Of a stretch of DNA of 64,000 bases, positions 46,548 through 61,500 are shown in pieces. A model generated the notes under the pieces. It did no database searches. It had not been told where the DNA came from and saw only the letters and a program-made list of their open reading frames with translations. The position numbers were made by a program, and so were the translations under genes. Source of the DNA: Proteromonas lacertae (lineage: Eukaryota > Sar > Bigyra > Opalinata > Proteromonadidae); contig NGBS01001161.1 in the NCBI GenBank assembly GCA_002245135.1, forward strand, positions 372,001 through 436,000, written 5' to 3'. The number at the start of each line of letters is the position of its first letter. Position 1 is the first letter of the stretch.

Positions 46548-49500
46548 ATGAATGTCAAATTATCATCTCTTGTTGTAAATAACATAGATGGCAGTTCGTT
46601 TTATTCCATACTATTAAATAACACAGATAAAACTCCACCAGGAATGTATAAATATAAAATATAACAAATAATAGTATTTCCCCTTCATTCAACAAAATAT
46701 TATGGAATAGTGCTCTATTTACTATGAAGGATATTAAAACTAACAATTTACCTTTTAGTATAATAAAAACAGTATATGAAAAGAATTCAAGCAAATCAGA
46801 AACAGTGATTCAGTCAGAGTTGGATTTATCAAAGATAGGATGCTTCTCTAAATCTGTAGGTGAATTTATAGTAAATGGATCTATATTGCAATCTTCAAAA
46901 GCTGAAGGAAATATTGTTTTGAAGATAAGAAAAATCAAGTGTGATGTTTTTCAGAATAATGATGTTACATTTAAAATTACAGGTCTTTCTAAAGAAAATA
47001 ATTACGATATACCTCAGTATTTTTATAAAATATAATACTTATATTTGAAATAGATGTTACAATGGTGAAATAGTGTTAAATGAAAAGCCAATTATCATAC
47101 CATTTACAGATTCAGTGAAAGAAAAGTCATTAGAATTTTCGTTTGAAAGTGGTGGATTTTTTAACAAATCATCATACACTGTTAAGGATAAATTGATTTT
47201 ATCTAATATAAATTCATTTATATCTGCAACAGAGAGTGTGTTTAAATCTGAATACTCAAAAGGAAGAGATAATGGAGCAATATCTATTGAATATGACATT
47301 TGCTTTATACCAAAAGATTCATTGGATGGTTCTTCTGAAGAAAAAGAAAGTAATGAAATGGAAATAAAACAAAATATTCAATTATATGGGAATGAATTAA
47401 TAGATACTAATAGAAAACAAACAAGACCATATTCAAGTTTAGAATATTTGACAAAATCTCAAAGTGTAGAAATATCTGTTGTTAGCGTAAATAATACTAA
47501 AAATGGAAATGATGTTACTTTATCATATAGAAAATCAAATGGGTATATTATTATTATTATATTTAATAGAAAAGGTTCAATCCAATTCAATTATAATGGA
47601 GATGGTTATACGAATATTTTAATTACATATAAGAAAATTGAAACACGTTTTGATTTTAGCTATTATTTATGTTGTGATAAAAGTGATGAGTTTGTTGTGC
47701 CAGTTACTATGGAGAATAATAAAAGTGATAAATTATATATATGCTTATCAATTAAACCAACAGTAAAGCCAAATACAATACCATTTTTACCGATATTCTA
47801 TCCATCAATTCAGTTTTATTTTCATAATGTTAATGGATATGATAATGTAAAATGGTCAAAAATAAAACTATTTCAAATAAGATTGAAATTTTTATATCAA
47901 ACTGATGAGCAATATATTACAGTATTTTCAAAAGAGAATTATCTTCCCAGTAATAATTCATCTCTATCACCATTATCATCTAGATATAATATTACATTAC
48001 CTCAAACAGAAATGAATAATTTATCTCAATATTTAGTTGTACAATTGTATAATGAATCTGATAAATCTGTGGTAGATGAGTTGTGTATAAATCTATCTCC
48101 ATTCATAAGAGGATATTATGCAAAACAAACTAACTTTAAAACTGAAAATGGTGAAATAGTATTATCTCTTATACCGTCATTTTATTCAATGAAAAATCCA
48201 GAGAACATTCCTGTGTATAAAGATGAAAAGAGTTTTGTAAATGTTTCGTCAAATGAATTAGGTGAATATTTATATATTTCTCTATTTTTTGAGTTAGTAA
48301 CAAAGTTAAGAGGATCATCTTTAGTTTTATCACTAGAAGCAGTAAATTCTGATAGAAAACAGGCAGAAATAGGTAAATTGGATATGACTTATAATAGAAG
48401 AGGTAGTATAATATCATGGCCTTCTCCAATTAGCTTTCCATTCTTTACTTGTTATGTAGAAAGATTATTCAAATATAGAGTTGAGATTTTTGATGATACT
48501 AAAAAATCTGTTGGGTTTATATCAATTGCTCCTTCAGAAATATTGAAGAATACTCCATCAATTGAGTTTTCCTATAAATTCTGACAAAGTAATTGTCTAT
48601 CCAATAATTACTCAAATTACTCCATTGCCATTTTGTAGAATCATATCAGATTCGCCAGTATATAGGTTATATGTATTAGAAGCATATAATTTAAAGAATT
48701 TACAAAAGACTGGAAAACAAGATCCTTACGTTAGTGCATTTATTACTGTTGGTTCAGAACAATATCCAGCAAAAACAGGAGTAGTATCTTTTGATTCTGG
48801 ATTAGTTGGTTTATGGGATAATTGTCAATATATAGATATACAACTAACAAGTGAAATTCAATTTTATTTAGCAATAATGAGCCAATTGATTTGGAGATAC
48901 AATTATTAGAAGATGCAGATGTAGCATTGTTTCAAAGTACATTCTTTGGAAAAGTCCAACTATCATTATATGAATGTATCTATTGCATGAATAGAAGTCA
49001 AATATATCACTTGAGAGATGAGAATGGTAAAGAAACAGATCAATGTATTGTTGTGTCTGGAAATGTATGTGATCCAAATTATATTCCAGAAGTAGTTAAA
49101 CCTCCTTCTGTTTATAAAGCCGAAGAAAATAAAGAAGAAGAGAAAGAAAGTGATTTAAATCGAGATAAGAGCAAATATGATTATGCGAATCAAATTGAAT
49201 ATTATTTGAAAAAGAAGAATAATATTTCAATTAGTTGTAGTAACAATAAAGAAATCGAATTTGTATATAATGGAAAGAAGAGTAAAGAAGCAATTCAAAT
49301 CGAATATAATGGTGATAATAATACAATAATTGAAATAAATAATAAGAATATAAATGAGAAATTAGATTTGAGTGGTTTAATATGTGGTTTAGAATGGCGA
49401 GACACGAAATTTGTATTAAATGATAAAAAGAAAGAAAATGGTTTTAATGAAGTGATATTGAATGGAAGTAGTATGATAAGTGAAGATAAAATGAGTGAGA

Positions 49501-52500
49501 TATTTAAAGATGTTGGTAAGAATAATATTAGTTATTCAATGAAAATGAGTTATAAATTATTGAAAGTGAATAAAGTGAGATGGGATGAGAAAGTAGGCAT
49601 AGGTATTCGAAATCAAAAGATATATCACAACAATAAAGAATATGAAAATGTAATGGAATTGAATAATTATGTGAATGGAAGTGAAATGAAAGAGAATGAA
49701 GAATTGATAATATTACATCCTGATAGTATAGAAGATTCAATGTTAAAGATCGAGATATTCAATTTAAAGAATGATGATATTTTATATGAGACATGTATTG
49801 ATTTATTTGGAATCAATCATGGAATAAACTATGAAAATGTGGAGATAAAATTGAACAATGAAAATGACATATTGGTATTATCAATGATAAAAAGTGACAT
49901 AAAATATGATCGAAAAGAGAAAGAAAGTATAATCGCATTGAATGAGAATGAGAATGAAAAGATAATAATTCCATTTGGAAAAGAATGTATGATGAACTAT
50001 TTGATTGAGATTTGGAATATTCCTGAGATTTATAATGATTGTGAAGTGAAACTGATCTTAATGGGTCTAGATGATGATGTTGAGCCAGTCGAATTAGGTA
50101 AATTGATGAATGGTGAATATAATCGAAATCATATAAAATATAAAGATAGTATAAGATTTGCATACTATCCAATTCCAGTGAAACGTCGATTTAAATACAA
50201 AATCGAATTACGAAGTATAAAGAATATGAAAGTAAATAATGGTTTAATCGATGAATGTGAGATAAATCCTTATGATTATTATATAGAAACCAATGATAAG
50301 AAACAACAAAACATCTTATTAACAAAGAGTTCAATAAAGGTATCAATAATCGGAATGTGTTTAAGATATGAAGATAAGATATATAAGATGCCATATGGTG
50401 ATAATCTAATAATGAGATTGTATGTAATTCAAGTGATAAATCTACCAAATTATCAGAAAGGAGGTAAACAAGATCCATATATCGAATATCGAATTCATCG
50501 TGGAAATGAAGATAATATGATAGAATTCAAGAGTGGAAAAGTGAGTTATGACAGTGGAAATGTAGGTTATTGGGAAGGCAGTGAATACTATGAGATTGAA
50601 TTAAAAGACTATTTGAATGAACTGAATCGAGGTTTACCAGTGGATTTAGAGATTCAAGTTCGTGAGAAGACAGGTGGACTTGGTAGTATGATTCAAAAAG
50701 ACAATTTTGGAAATATGATATTGAGTTTATACCAAATATTTGAGATGAGAAATGAATGTATAGAATATGATATAATTAAAGATGGTCGTAAAAGTGAAAT
50801 CAAACTATTGATGAGTTGTTGTATAAGTGAGAAAGATGTATATCCTAAAATAAGTGAATATCCAGAATTTGAGATGCCAATAGCTGAAGAAGAGAAAGAA
50901 AATGATTTAAATCGAGATAAGAGCAAATATGATTATGCGAATCAAATTGAATATTATTTGAAAAAGAAGAATAATATTTCAATTAGTTGTAGTAACAATA
51001 AAGAAATCGAATTTGTATATAATGGAAAGAAGAGTAAAGAAGCAATTCAAATCGAATATAATGGTGATAATAATACAATAATCGAAATAAATAATAAGAA
51101 TATAAATGAGAAATTAGATTTGAGTGGTTTAATATGTGGTTTAGAATGGCGAGACACGAAATTTGTATTAAATGATAAAAAGAAAGAAAATGGTTTTAAT
51201 GAAGTGATATTGAATGGAAGTAGTATGATAAGTGAAGATAAAATGAGTGAGATATTTAAAGATGTTGGTAAGAATAATATTAGTTATTCAATGAAAATGA
51301 GTTATAAATTATTGAAAGTGAATAAAGTGAGATGGGATGAGAAAGTAGGCATAGGTATTCGAAATCAAAAGATATATCACAACAATAAAGAATATGAAAA
51401 TGTAATGGAATTGAATAATTATGTGAATGGAAGTGAAATGAAAGAGAATGAAGAATTGATAATATTACATCCTGATAGTATAGAAGATTCAATGTTAAAG
51501 ATCGAGATATTCAATTTAAAGAATGATGATATTTTATATGAGACATGTATTGATTTATTTGGAATCAATCATGGAATAAACTATGAAAATGTGGAGATAA
51601 AATTGAACAATGAAAATGACATATTGGTATTATCAATGATAAAAAGTGACATAAAATATGATCGAAAAGAGAAAGAAAGTATAATCGCATTGAATGAGAA
51701 TGAGAATGAAAAGATAATAATTCCATTTGGAAAAGAATGTATGATGAACTATTTGATTGAGATTTGGAATATTCCTGAGATTTATAATGATTGTGAAGTG
51801 AAACTGATCTTAATGGGTCTAGATGATGATGTTGAGCCAGTCGAATTAGGTAAATTGATGAATGGTGAATATAATCGAAATCATATAAAATATAAAGATA
51901 GTATAAGATTTGCATACTATCCAATTCCAGTGAAACGTCGATTTAAATACAAAATCGAATTACGAAGTATAAAGAATATGAAAGTAAATAATGGTTTAAT
52001 CGATGAATGTGAGATAAATCCTTATGATTATTATATAGAAACCAATGATAAGAAACAACAAAACATCTTATTAACAAAGAGTTCAATAAAGGTATCAATA
52101 ATCGGAATGTGTTTAAGATATGAAGATAAGATATATAAGATGCCATATGGTGATAATCTAATAATGAGATTGTATGTAATTCAAGTGATAAATCTACCAA
52201 ATTATCAGAAAGGAGGTAAACAAGATCCATATATCGAATATCGAATTCATCGTGGAAATGAAGATAATATGATAGAATTCAAGAGTGGAAAAGTGAGTTA
52301 TGACAGTGGAAATGTAGGTTATTGGGAAGGCAGTGAATACTATGAGATTGAATTAAAAGACTATTTGAATGAACTGAATCGAGGTTTACCAGTGGATTTA
52401 GAGATTCAAGTTCGTGAGAAGACAGGTGGACTTGGTAGTATGATTCAAAAAGACAATTTTGGAAATATGATATTGAGTTTATACCAAATATTTGAGATGA

Positions 52501-55500
52501 GAAATGAATGTATAGAATATGATATAATTAAAGATGGTCGTAAAAGTGAAATCAAACTATTGATGAGTTGTTGTATAAGTGAGAAAGATGTATATCCTAA
52601 AATAAGTGAATATCCAGAATTTGAGATGCCAATAGCTGAAGAAGAGAAAGAAAATGATTTAAATCGAGATAAGAGCAAATATGATTATGCGAATCAAATT
52701 GAATATTATTTGAAAAAGAAGAATAATATTTCAATTAGTTGTAGTAACAATAAAGAAATCGAATTTGTATATAATGGAAAGAAGAGTAAAGAAGCAATTC
52801 AAATCGAATATAATGGTGATAATAATACAATAATCGAAATAAATAATAAGAATATAAATGAGAAATTAGATTTGAGTGGTTTAATATGTGGTTTAGAATG
52901 GCGAGACACGAAATTTGTATTAAATGATAAAAAGAAAGAAAATGGTTTTAATGAAGTGATATTGAATGGAAGTAGTATGATAAGTGAAGATAAAATGAGT
53001 GAGATATTTAAAGATGTTGGTAAGAATAATATTAGTTATTCAATGAAAATGAGTTATAAATTATTGAAAGTGAATAAAGTGAGATGGGATGAGAAAGTAG
53101 GCATAGGTATTCGAAATCAAAAGATATATCACAACAATAAAGAATATGAAAATGTAATGGAATTGAATAATTATGTGAATGGAAGTGAAATGAAAGAGAA
53201 TGAAGAATTGATAATATTACATCCTGATAGTATAGAAGATTCAATGTTAAAGATCGAGATATTCAATTTAAAGAATGATGATATTTTATATGAGACATGT
53301 ATTGATTTATTTGGAATCAATCATGGAATAAACTATGAAAATGTGGAGATAAAATTGAACAATGAAAATGACATATTGGTATTATCAATGATAAAAAGTG
53401 ACATAAAATATGATCGAAAAGAGAAAGAAAGTATAATCGCATTGAATGAGAATGAGAATGAAAAGATAATAATTCCATTTGGAAAAGAATGTATGATGAA
53501 CTATTTGATTGAGATTTGGAATATTCCTGAGATTTATAATGATTGTGAAGTGAAACTGATCTTAATGGGTCTAGATGATGATGTTGAGCCAGTCGAATTA
53601 GGTAAATTGATGAATGGTGAATATAATCGAAATCATATAAAATATAAAGATAGTATAAGATTTGCATACTATCCAATTCCAGTGAAACGTCGATTTAAAT
53701 ACAAAATCGAATTACGAAGTATAAAGAATATGAAAGTAAATAATGGTTTAATCGATGAATGTGAGATAAATCCTTATGATTATTATATAGAAACCAATGA
53801 TAAGAAACAACAAAACATCTTATTAACAAAGAGTTCAATAAAGGTATCAATAATCGGAATGTGTTTAAGATATGAAGATAAGATATATAAGATGCCATAT
53901 GGTGATAATCTAATAATGAGATTGTATGTAATTCAAGTGATAAATCTACCAAATTATCAGAAAGGAGGTAAACAAGATCCATATATCGAATATCGAATTC
54001 ATCGTGGAAATGAAGATAATATGATAGAATTCAAGAGTGGAAAAGTGAGTTATGACAGTGGAAATGTAGGTTATTGGGAAGGCAGTGAATACTATGAGAT
54101 TGAATTAAAAGACTATTTGAATGAACTGAATCGAGGTTTACCAGTGGATTTAGAGATTCAAGTTCGTGAGAAGACAGGTGGACTTGGTAGTATGATTCAA
54201 AAAGACAATTTTGGAAATATGATATTGAGTTTATACCAAATATTTGAGATGAGAAATGAATGTATAGAATATGATATAATTAAAGATGGTCGTAAAAGTG
54301 AAATCAAACTATTGATGAGTTGTTGTATAAGTGAGAAAGATGTATATCCTAAAATAAGTGAATATCCAGAATTTGAGATGCCAATAGCTGAAGAAGAGAA
54401 AGAAAATGATTTAAATCGAGATAAGAGCAAATATGATTATGCGAATCAAATTGAATATTATTTGAAAAAGAAGAATAATATTTCAATTAGTTGTAGTAAC
54501 AATAAAGAAATCGAATTTGTATATAATGGAAAGAAGAGTAAAGAAGCAATTCAAATCGAATATAATGGTGATAATAATACAATAATCGAAATAAATAATA
54601 AGAATATAAATGAGAAATTAGATTTGAGTGGTTTAATATGTGGTTTAGAATGGCGAGACACGAAATTTGTATTAAATGATAAAAAGAAAGAAAATGGTTT
54701 TAATGAAGTGATATTGAATGGAAGTAGTATGATAAGTGAAGATAAAATGAGTGAGATATTTAAAGATGTTGGTAAGAATAATATTAGTTATTCAATGAAA
54801 ATGAGTTATAAATTATTGAAAGTGAATAAAGTGAGATGGGATGAGAAAGTAGGCATAGGTATTCGAAATCAAAAGATATATCACAACAATAAAGAATATG
54901 AAAATGTAATGGAATTGAATAATTATGTGAATGGAAGTGAAATGAAAGAGAATGAAGAATTGATAATATTACATCCTGATAGTATAGAAGATTCAATGTT
55001 AAAGATCGAGATATTCAATTTAAAGAATGATGATATTTTATATGAGACATGTATTGATTTATTTGGAATCAATCATGGAATAAACTATGAAAATGTGGAG
55101 ATAAAATTGAACAATGAAAATGACATATTGGTATTATCAATGATAAAAAGTGACATAAAATATGATCGAAAAGAGAAAGAAAGTATAATCGCATTGAATG
55201 AGAATGAGAATGAAAAGATAATAATTCCATTTGGAAAAGAATATGTTATGAATTATTATTTGAACTTCAAGCAGTACCAAGCGAATACTCATCATGTTGT
55301 ATTAGAATTAGTACAATTCCAATTGATGATGATAACCAACCACTTGCATTAGGAACTATATCAGTATATATATTATATTTAATGTTTTATATTGTAATTA
55401 GCCATCAAGATATATTCAGACTAATCTTCAATTTGATAAACCCATATGTTTTCCATACTATACTGTTCCAGTTAAAAGAAGATTTGAGTATAAAGTTGAA

Positions 55501-58500
55501 ATTCTTAATAATGGAAAAGAGCTAGATTCAATAAATATTAATCCATGTATAATTATATATTAATGTTTATTTTGATTATAGATGATTATTATAATAAATG
55601 TGATATTATGAAATTACCTCTGTCTAAATCTGGTTTTACACTTTATATAAATCCAGTATTGACAGATTATGAAGATAAGATATATAAGATGCCATATGGT
55701 GATAATCTAATAATGAGATTGTATGTAATTCAAGTGATAAATCTACCAAATTATCAGAAAGGAGGTAAACAAGATCCATATATCGAATATCGAATTCATC
55801 GTGGAAATGAAGATAATATGATAGAATTCAAGAGTGGAAAAGTGAGTTATGACAGTGGAAATGTAGGTTATTGGGAAGGCAGTGAATACTATGAGATTGA
55901 ATTAAAAGACTATTTGAATGAACTGAATCGAGGTTTACCAGTGGATTTAGAGATTCAAGTTCGTGAGAAGACAGGTGGACTTGGTAGTATGATTCAAAAA
56001 GACAATTTTGGAAATATGATATTGAGTTTATACCAAATATTTGAGATGAGAAATGAGTGTATAGAATATGATATAATTAAAGATGGTCGTAAAAGTGAAA
56101 TCAAACTATTGATGAGTTGTTGTATAAGAGAAGGAAAAATATTACCTCAATCACCTTTTCCTAAACCTCTTAAGGATTTAAGAATTATGTATTCTAGTGA
56201 AGAAGAAGTAAATGCATATTTAGAAGGAAAAGAAGACACTGTAATTGGTTATGAAAATCAGATTCAGCCATTTTTAACTACACCAATCTTATTACAATTT
56301 GATGTAGTGAATGTAAGTGATTCAAAAAAAGTGTCAAAAATAAAATTCAAATATGGGGATAAAGAAGGCGAGAATAGTATACAAGTGGAGTATTCAGGAA
56401 ATGGAAATACTCAATTGTTGATGGAAACTTCATCAGGTAATTCATATATAGATTTTACATCTGTATTGTGTGGTTTTGCATGGAAAGATAAGCCTATCTA
56501 TATCACTACAAAGAAAAAATTAGTCGATAATGTTATAGTGTATATCAATTGCACTCCTAACTTACCTCAAATATCATCTTTAGTGAAAATTAATCCAAAA
56601 TTTGATTTTATGAATATATCTTTTAAAGGTATTAGTGGATTTGCAAGCATATCAAAGAAATTGGAGGATATTTCGTTAATAAAAATATATACAAAGTATG
56701 CATATCAAAGAGATGATCAATATCATCTGGTTGGTAATTATGATAAATTAGAATTATCAAATGATAAAAAGATGATTAATATAGTAAATGATACAAATAA
56801 TATACCAATATTTGCATATGATTCAGATAATTATTTAATGAATTTCAAAGTCGTTATGAAGCATAAAGGAGTTGTGTTTAATAGAACTATAGAAGATGAA
56901 GCATGCAAATTCAGTTTTGATGCTTTTGGTGTTAATAGAGGAATAAAGTATGAAAATAGACCAATAAAAATATCAGAGAATGATACAGTGTTTATATCAA
57001 TCAATCCTTTGCAATATGAAATACCAATCATAAAGTCAGATATTGTTTCTCCAAATGTCAAATTTGAAACAATCGATTGTCCATATGGTGATTATGGCAT
57101 ATATAAATTAATCTATTGCTTTGAATCATTACCATCATCATTAACAAGTGGTTTTATAAAATTACAATTACAAAGACCAAATAAAGAATTAGTGAATGTA
57201 AATACAAGGAAATTTAATGGTGAAGAGAATCAAAAACTTGAAGATTCAGTATCTATTCCATTCTATCATATTCCTATTGAAAGAAGTATGAATTACATAA
57301 TTACATTGACAGACTCAAAGAAAAAAGAAAAAGGAAAAATCACTATTCCTTATAATGACTTTGTAGCTAAATCTTCATTTTCTATGCAATATGAGACAAC
57401 TGAATTAGTTATTAAAAAAGAGATTAATCCAGTTCCAATAATCAATAAAGAGTCCTTTTCACATATACCTTTGTCTTTACATATATTTATCATTCAGATG
57501 AATAAACTGAAAGATATACAAACATCAGGTCAGATGGATCCATATGCCACTCTAAGTGTTACTTCTGGCAATAAAGAATATATAAAACCAATAGAAAGCC
57601 ATGTATCTACAGACACAAATCAAATTGCGTTTTGGGATTCTACACAGGTGATGATAGTTCCTATATCAGATGAGATTAGGAATATTTGGATGAATAATGG
57701 TCCTATAGATATAGAAATAATAGCAAAAGAAAAGAAAGGTGTGTTAGGTGCAATGTTCGAAAAGTCAATATTTGGTCATTTGACTTTATCATTGAATGAT
57801 CTTTATCAATTGAAGAACAGATGTTATGAGTATCAGTTACTTGATGAGGATAATAATCCAATTGAATCTACTATAACATTAGCTTGTTGCTTTAGTAATA
57901 CAAACATAGAAAATGAGATGAGATTGTTACAAATTACACCATGTAAATTGAATTATTTATATAATCCTAATGATTGTATTGATTCAATTCAAATATGTAA
58001 AGAAATAGATACAAAAGATGATAATAAACAGATGCAAATAGTAGTTAATGCTGATATAGATGTAAAATCAAAAGATACTATAGTTGGAAATGGAAGTATT
58101 AGTTTTCCATTATCATTGATATTAGAAGATAGTAATTATTCAATTCGATTTATATCATCCAATAAGAAAAAAACATATGAATTGAAATTATTAGATGCAT
58201 ATATTGATAATCTATATGACTTACTTACTCATCCATATGTTGTTCAGTTTCCACTTTATGATAGAAGTTTACATTCTTACTGTGATTGTTACTACAATGA
58301 TTGTGAAATAAAACTATCAACACAAATTGCAAAGAACAGTGAAAGTGATGAACCGTTTAGAATTCTATCAGAATCTCAAATAATAAGTATTTCTTTAACA
58401 AGAATAATTGGATTTGATGATATTCAAGGTGAAATTAAAATCGTATCTCTGTCAGATAATACAATAGTTTCTATTCCATTGAAACCAGGAATAACAAAGA

Positions 58501-61500
58501 AGAGAATTTACAGAAAGTATCAATGATTATAAATAATGTGAAAGTTTCATATATACAATTCATTTACAATGATATTAATTCAATTATGTCTTTAGAATCA
58601 GAAGCAAAACGTTTCAAATTTAAAATAGAGAATAACAAAATGTTTGAATTCAATGTAGATTATTACCCTATAGATATCTTTTATTCAAATTCAGCAAAAA
58701 GAGAAAGGCATTATGGTAAATTAAAATGTAATATAAATAATTCTCTACCAGAATTGAATAATAGTGGACTAAACACAAATCTCGATGATTGTATGATTAT
58801 TAATCATGAATTGATAGTAGATATAGATGAAAATAATTGTAAACAGTTTATATACGATTCTATTCCGTTCAAAATAATTAATCCAAAGAATAACTTTACT
58901 GTAGAAATACCTTTAGATGTTGTATTAGAAAATCCTACTCAGCAATTTCTAATGAGTACAATATTGCCTATTTCACCATTTTCTAAATTAGAATCTGTGT
59001 TTACGTTATTAGTTGATGAAAATGAATCTAAATCAATGAATGAAGGATGTAGTGGTTATTTCTTATTCCATATTAGCGAATGTTTAATGAATTGTACTAA
59101 TAAAAATAATTATTTACATATAAATGTGAAAGCAGTAGGAAGTTCTAATTCATGTATAAGTTATGACACAAACACTAATAGATGGGAAACTACGTTATTT
59201 ATTCCATCCGAAAATGTATTATCTGATTCAATATTAATTGAATTATCTAACAGTAAATAGTGTTTTAGCATCAATTCAGATTCCTACATATTTATTATTG
59301 AATTATTTAGGGAATAATAATAACTGGCTAACCAAATGTAATTCTCCAATTACCATTAAGAATATCAATACAGCAATTCCATTGTTTGATTCAAGTGGAT
59401 GTATTTATTGTTATATTACAGGTTCTTGGTATTTTGAGAATGAAATAAGTTATAAAGAAAACTTCAATTCATCAAAATCAAATGCTGAAAACGGAATGGG
59501 TTGCTTATTTGTGTGGTTTAATTCTGATAAAAATCCAAATATTAAAAATACCACAGTGTCGTTATTAAGCAATAATGTAATAAAATATCAAACTCCTCTA
59601 ACAGAATTTGATGATGAAAAAACAAAATTATTATGTTTATCTTTTCCATTATCTCCTCAACAAGCAATTAATTCTCATTTATTAGTAAATGACTCTATCT
59701 TCTCTTTAAAACCTTTAGCTACTTCAAAAGAGAAATATTTAACCAATATAAATATTGATGAAAAGATATTTACAGTATGTTTAACAAATCACAATAATGT
59801 GAATGAATTAGTTGATTTTCCTACTCTTAATAAGAAAAATGAGTTCAAATTAGCAAAACCGATGAATATAAACTTATCAAATTTGAAATTGAACTTAAAT
59901 GGAATAATTGTTAATCCTGTACCAAAAATAATTTGTAATATTGGAGATACTGAAATTCCATTCGAAATAGAACAATCAACAGAAAAAGAGATAATGTTTA
60001 AACAATTTTCAATACCTTTAACACATTTTGATGAGAATTCAAATCCTTTAGTGTATTTCTGTTTAGAGGATAATTCTGATTCTTCATCTAAATCATCTTT
60101 TCCAATCCCAACAGATTTATTTGGTGATGAAGCATTACCAGTTCCTGTAGATTATGATATACCGTTAGGAGGTAGGAATAAAGGATTTAATGAACTTCAT
60201 TTTAGTGTATCAGCTTCAGAAGCATCTCCAGAAGAAGAAGAACCAAAAGAAGAACAGCCAGAAGAAAATAACGAAGAAGAACCTGATGAGATAAATGAGG
60301 AAGAAGAACAAATTGAGAATAATGAAGAAGATGAACCTGTTGAACAGAACGAAGAAGAAGAACCTGTGGAAAACAATGAAGAGGAAGAAGAACAAGTTGA
60401 GAATAATGAAGAAGAACCAGTGGAAAATAATGAAGAAGAAGAACTGATGGAGAATAATGAAGAAGATGAACCTGTTAAACACAACGAAGAAGAAGAACCT
60501 GTGGAAAACAATGAAGAGGAAGAAGAACAAGTTGAGAATAATGAAGAAGAACCAGTGGAAAATAATGAAGAAGATGTAGTAAATGATAAAGATTCAATGA
60601 ATAGTAATGAAGCTGTTTTTGAAAGTAAAGCCCATAATGAAGATGATAATAATGATGATGTATCAATTGAAGAAATAACTAAGAAATTACCTAAAGATCA
60701 TATGAAGGTGATGAAATATTTATCAGATCCTGAATTAAAGGATTATATGGAGAGTTATATAGATAAAGTAATTGAAAAGAAATTAGAAACAGTTAATTCA
60801 ACAACATCTTCTAAGAAAACTAAAAAGAGACATTCAAAACATAAGAGAAAGAATAGACGACTACTAACTAAAATGAAAGAAAAGCCACCAATTATTGACT
60901 TTAGTAAATATCAATCTACATCTAATTCTCAAGTTACTCAATCAATACATGATGATGATGATGATGATGATGAAGAAAAATTACAAGACAATGAAGAAGA
61001 AAAGAATCAAAGTAATGAACCAGAAAAACCACCTGAAGAATATAAGATTAAAAGAAACAAAAAGTATAGTTATGATGGAATATATGACATGGATGGAAAG
61101 CTAATTAAAAGGGTGAAAGATCCTGATCCAAGTGTTAATTTATGGAAAAAGAAGGAAATTCCAAAGAAAAGTAGAGCTGATGCTTTCAGAGAGAATATGA
61201 GAAGGTTGAGAGAAGAATTAAAAGAAAAGACAAAATACACCAGCAAATATCAATCATTATTTAATGTAACAAATGAAGATTGTGGTTATGAAGAAAAATG
61301 GTTTGAGAATGATGAAATGCTAACTGAGACTAAAAGGCAATTAAAAGAAATGAAAAGTAGAAGAATTCCACTTGGTGCAACGACTGATGAAGTGTTAGCT
61401 GTTTTAAGGCAAGCTGTAAGTGATTTAGGACTTAGAATGTGGAACAACTATATCCAAATAAATGGTTCAAAATTAAAAGATCTTAATATACGTGCTAATG

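Noticed and set aside
49528-54996. Antisense ORFs of 70, 119, 95 and 77 codons recurring every 1,752 bp on the minus strand
   Set aside because: They are identical because the underlying repeat is identical, run opposite to a well-supported C2 module and encode Leu/Ser/His-rich composition typical of antisense reading.
58515-58593. Separate gene starting at the ATG at 58523
   Set aside because: A 79-bp GTATCA...TTTAG intron joins the upstream and downstream frames in phase, and the C2-like protein continues.
60197-60666. Minus-strand Ser- and Phe-rich ORFs
   Set aside because: Shadows of the GAA-rich acidic linker of the giant gene; composition is explained entirely by the antisense of GAA/AAT codons.
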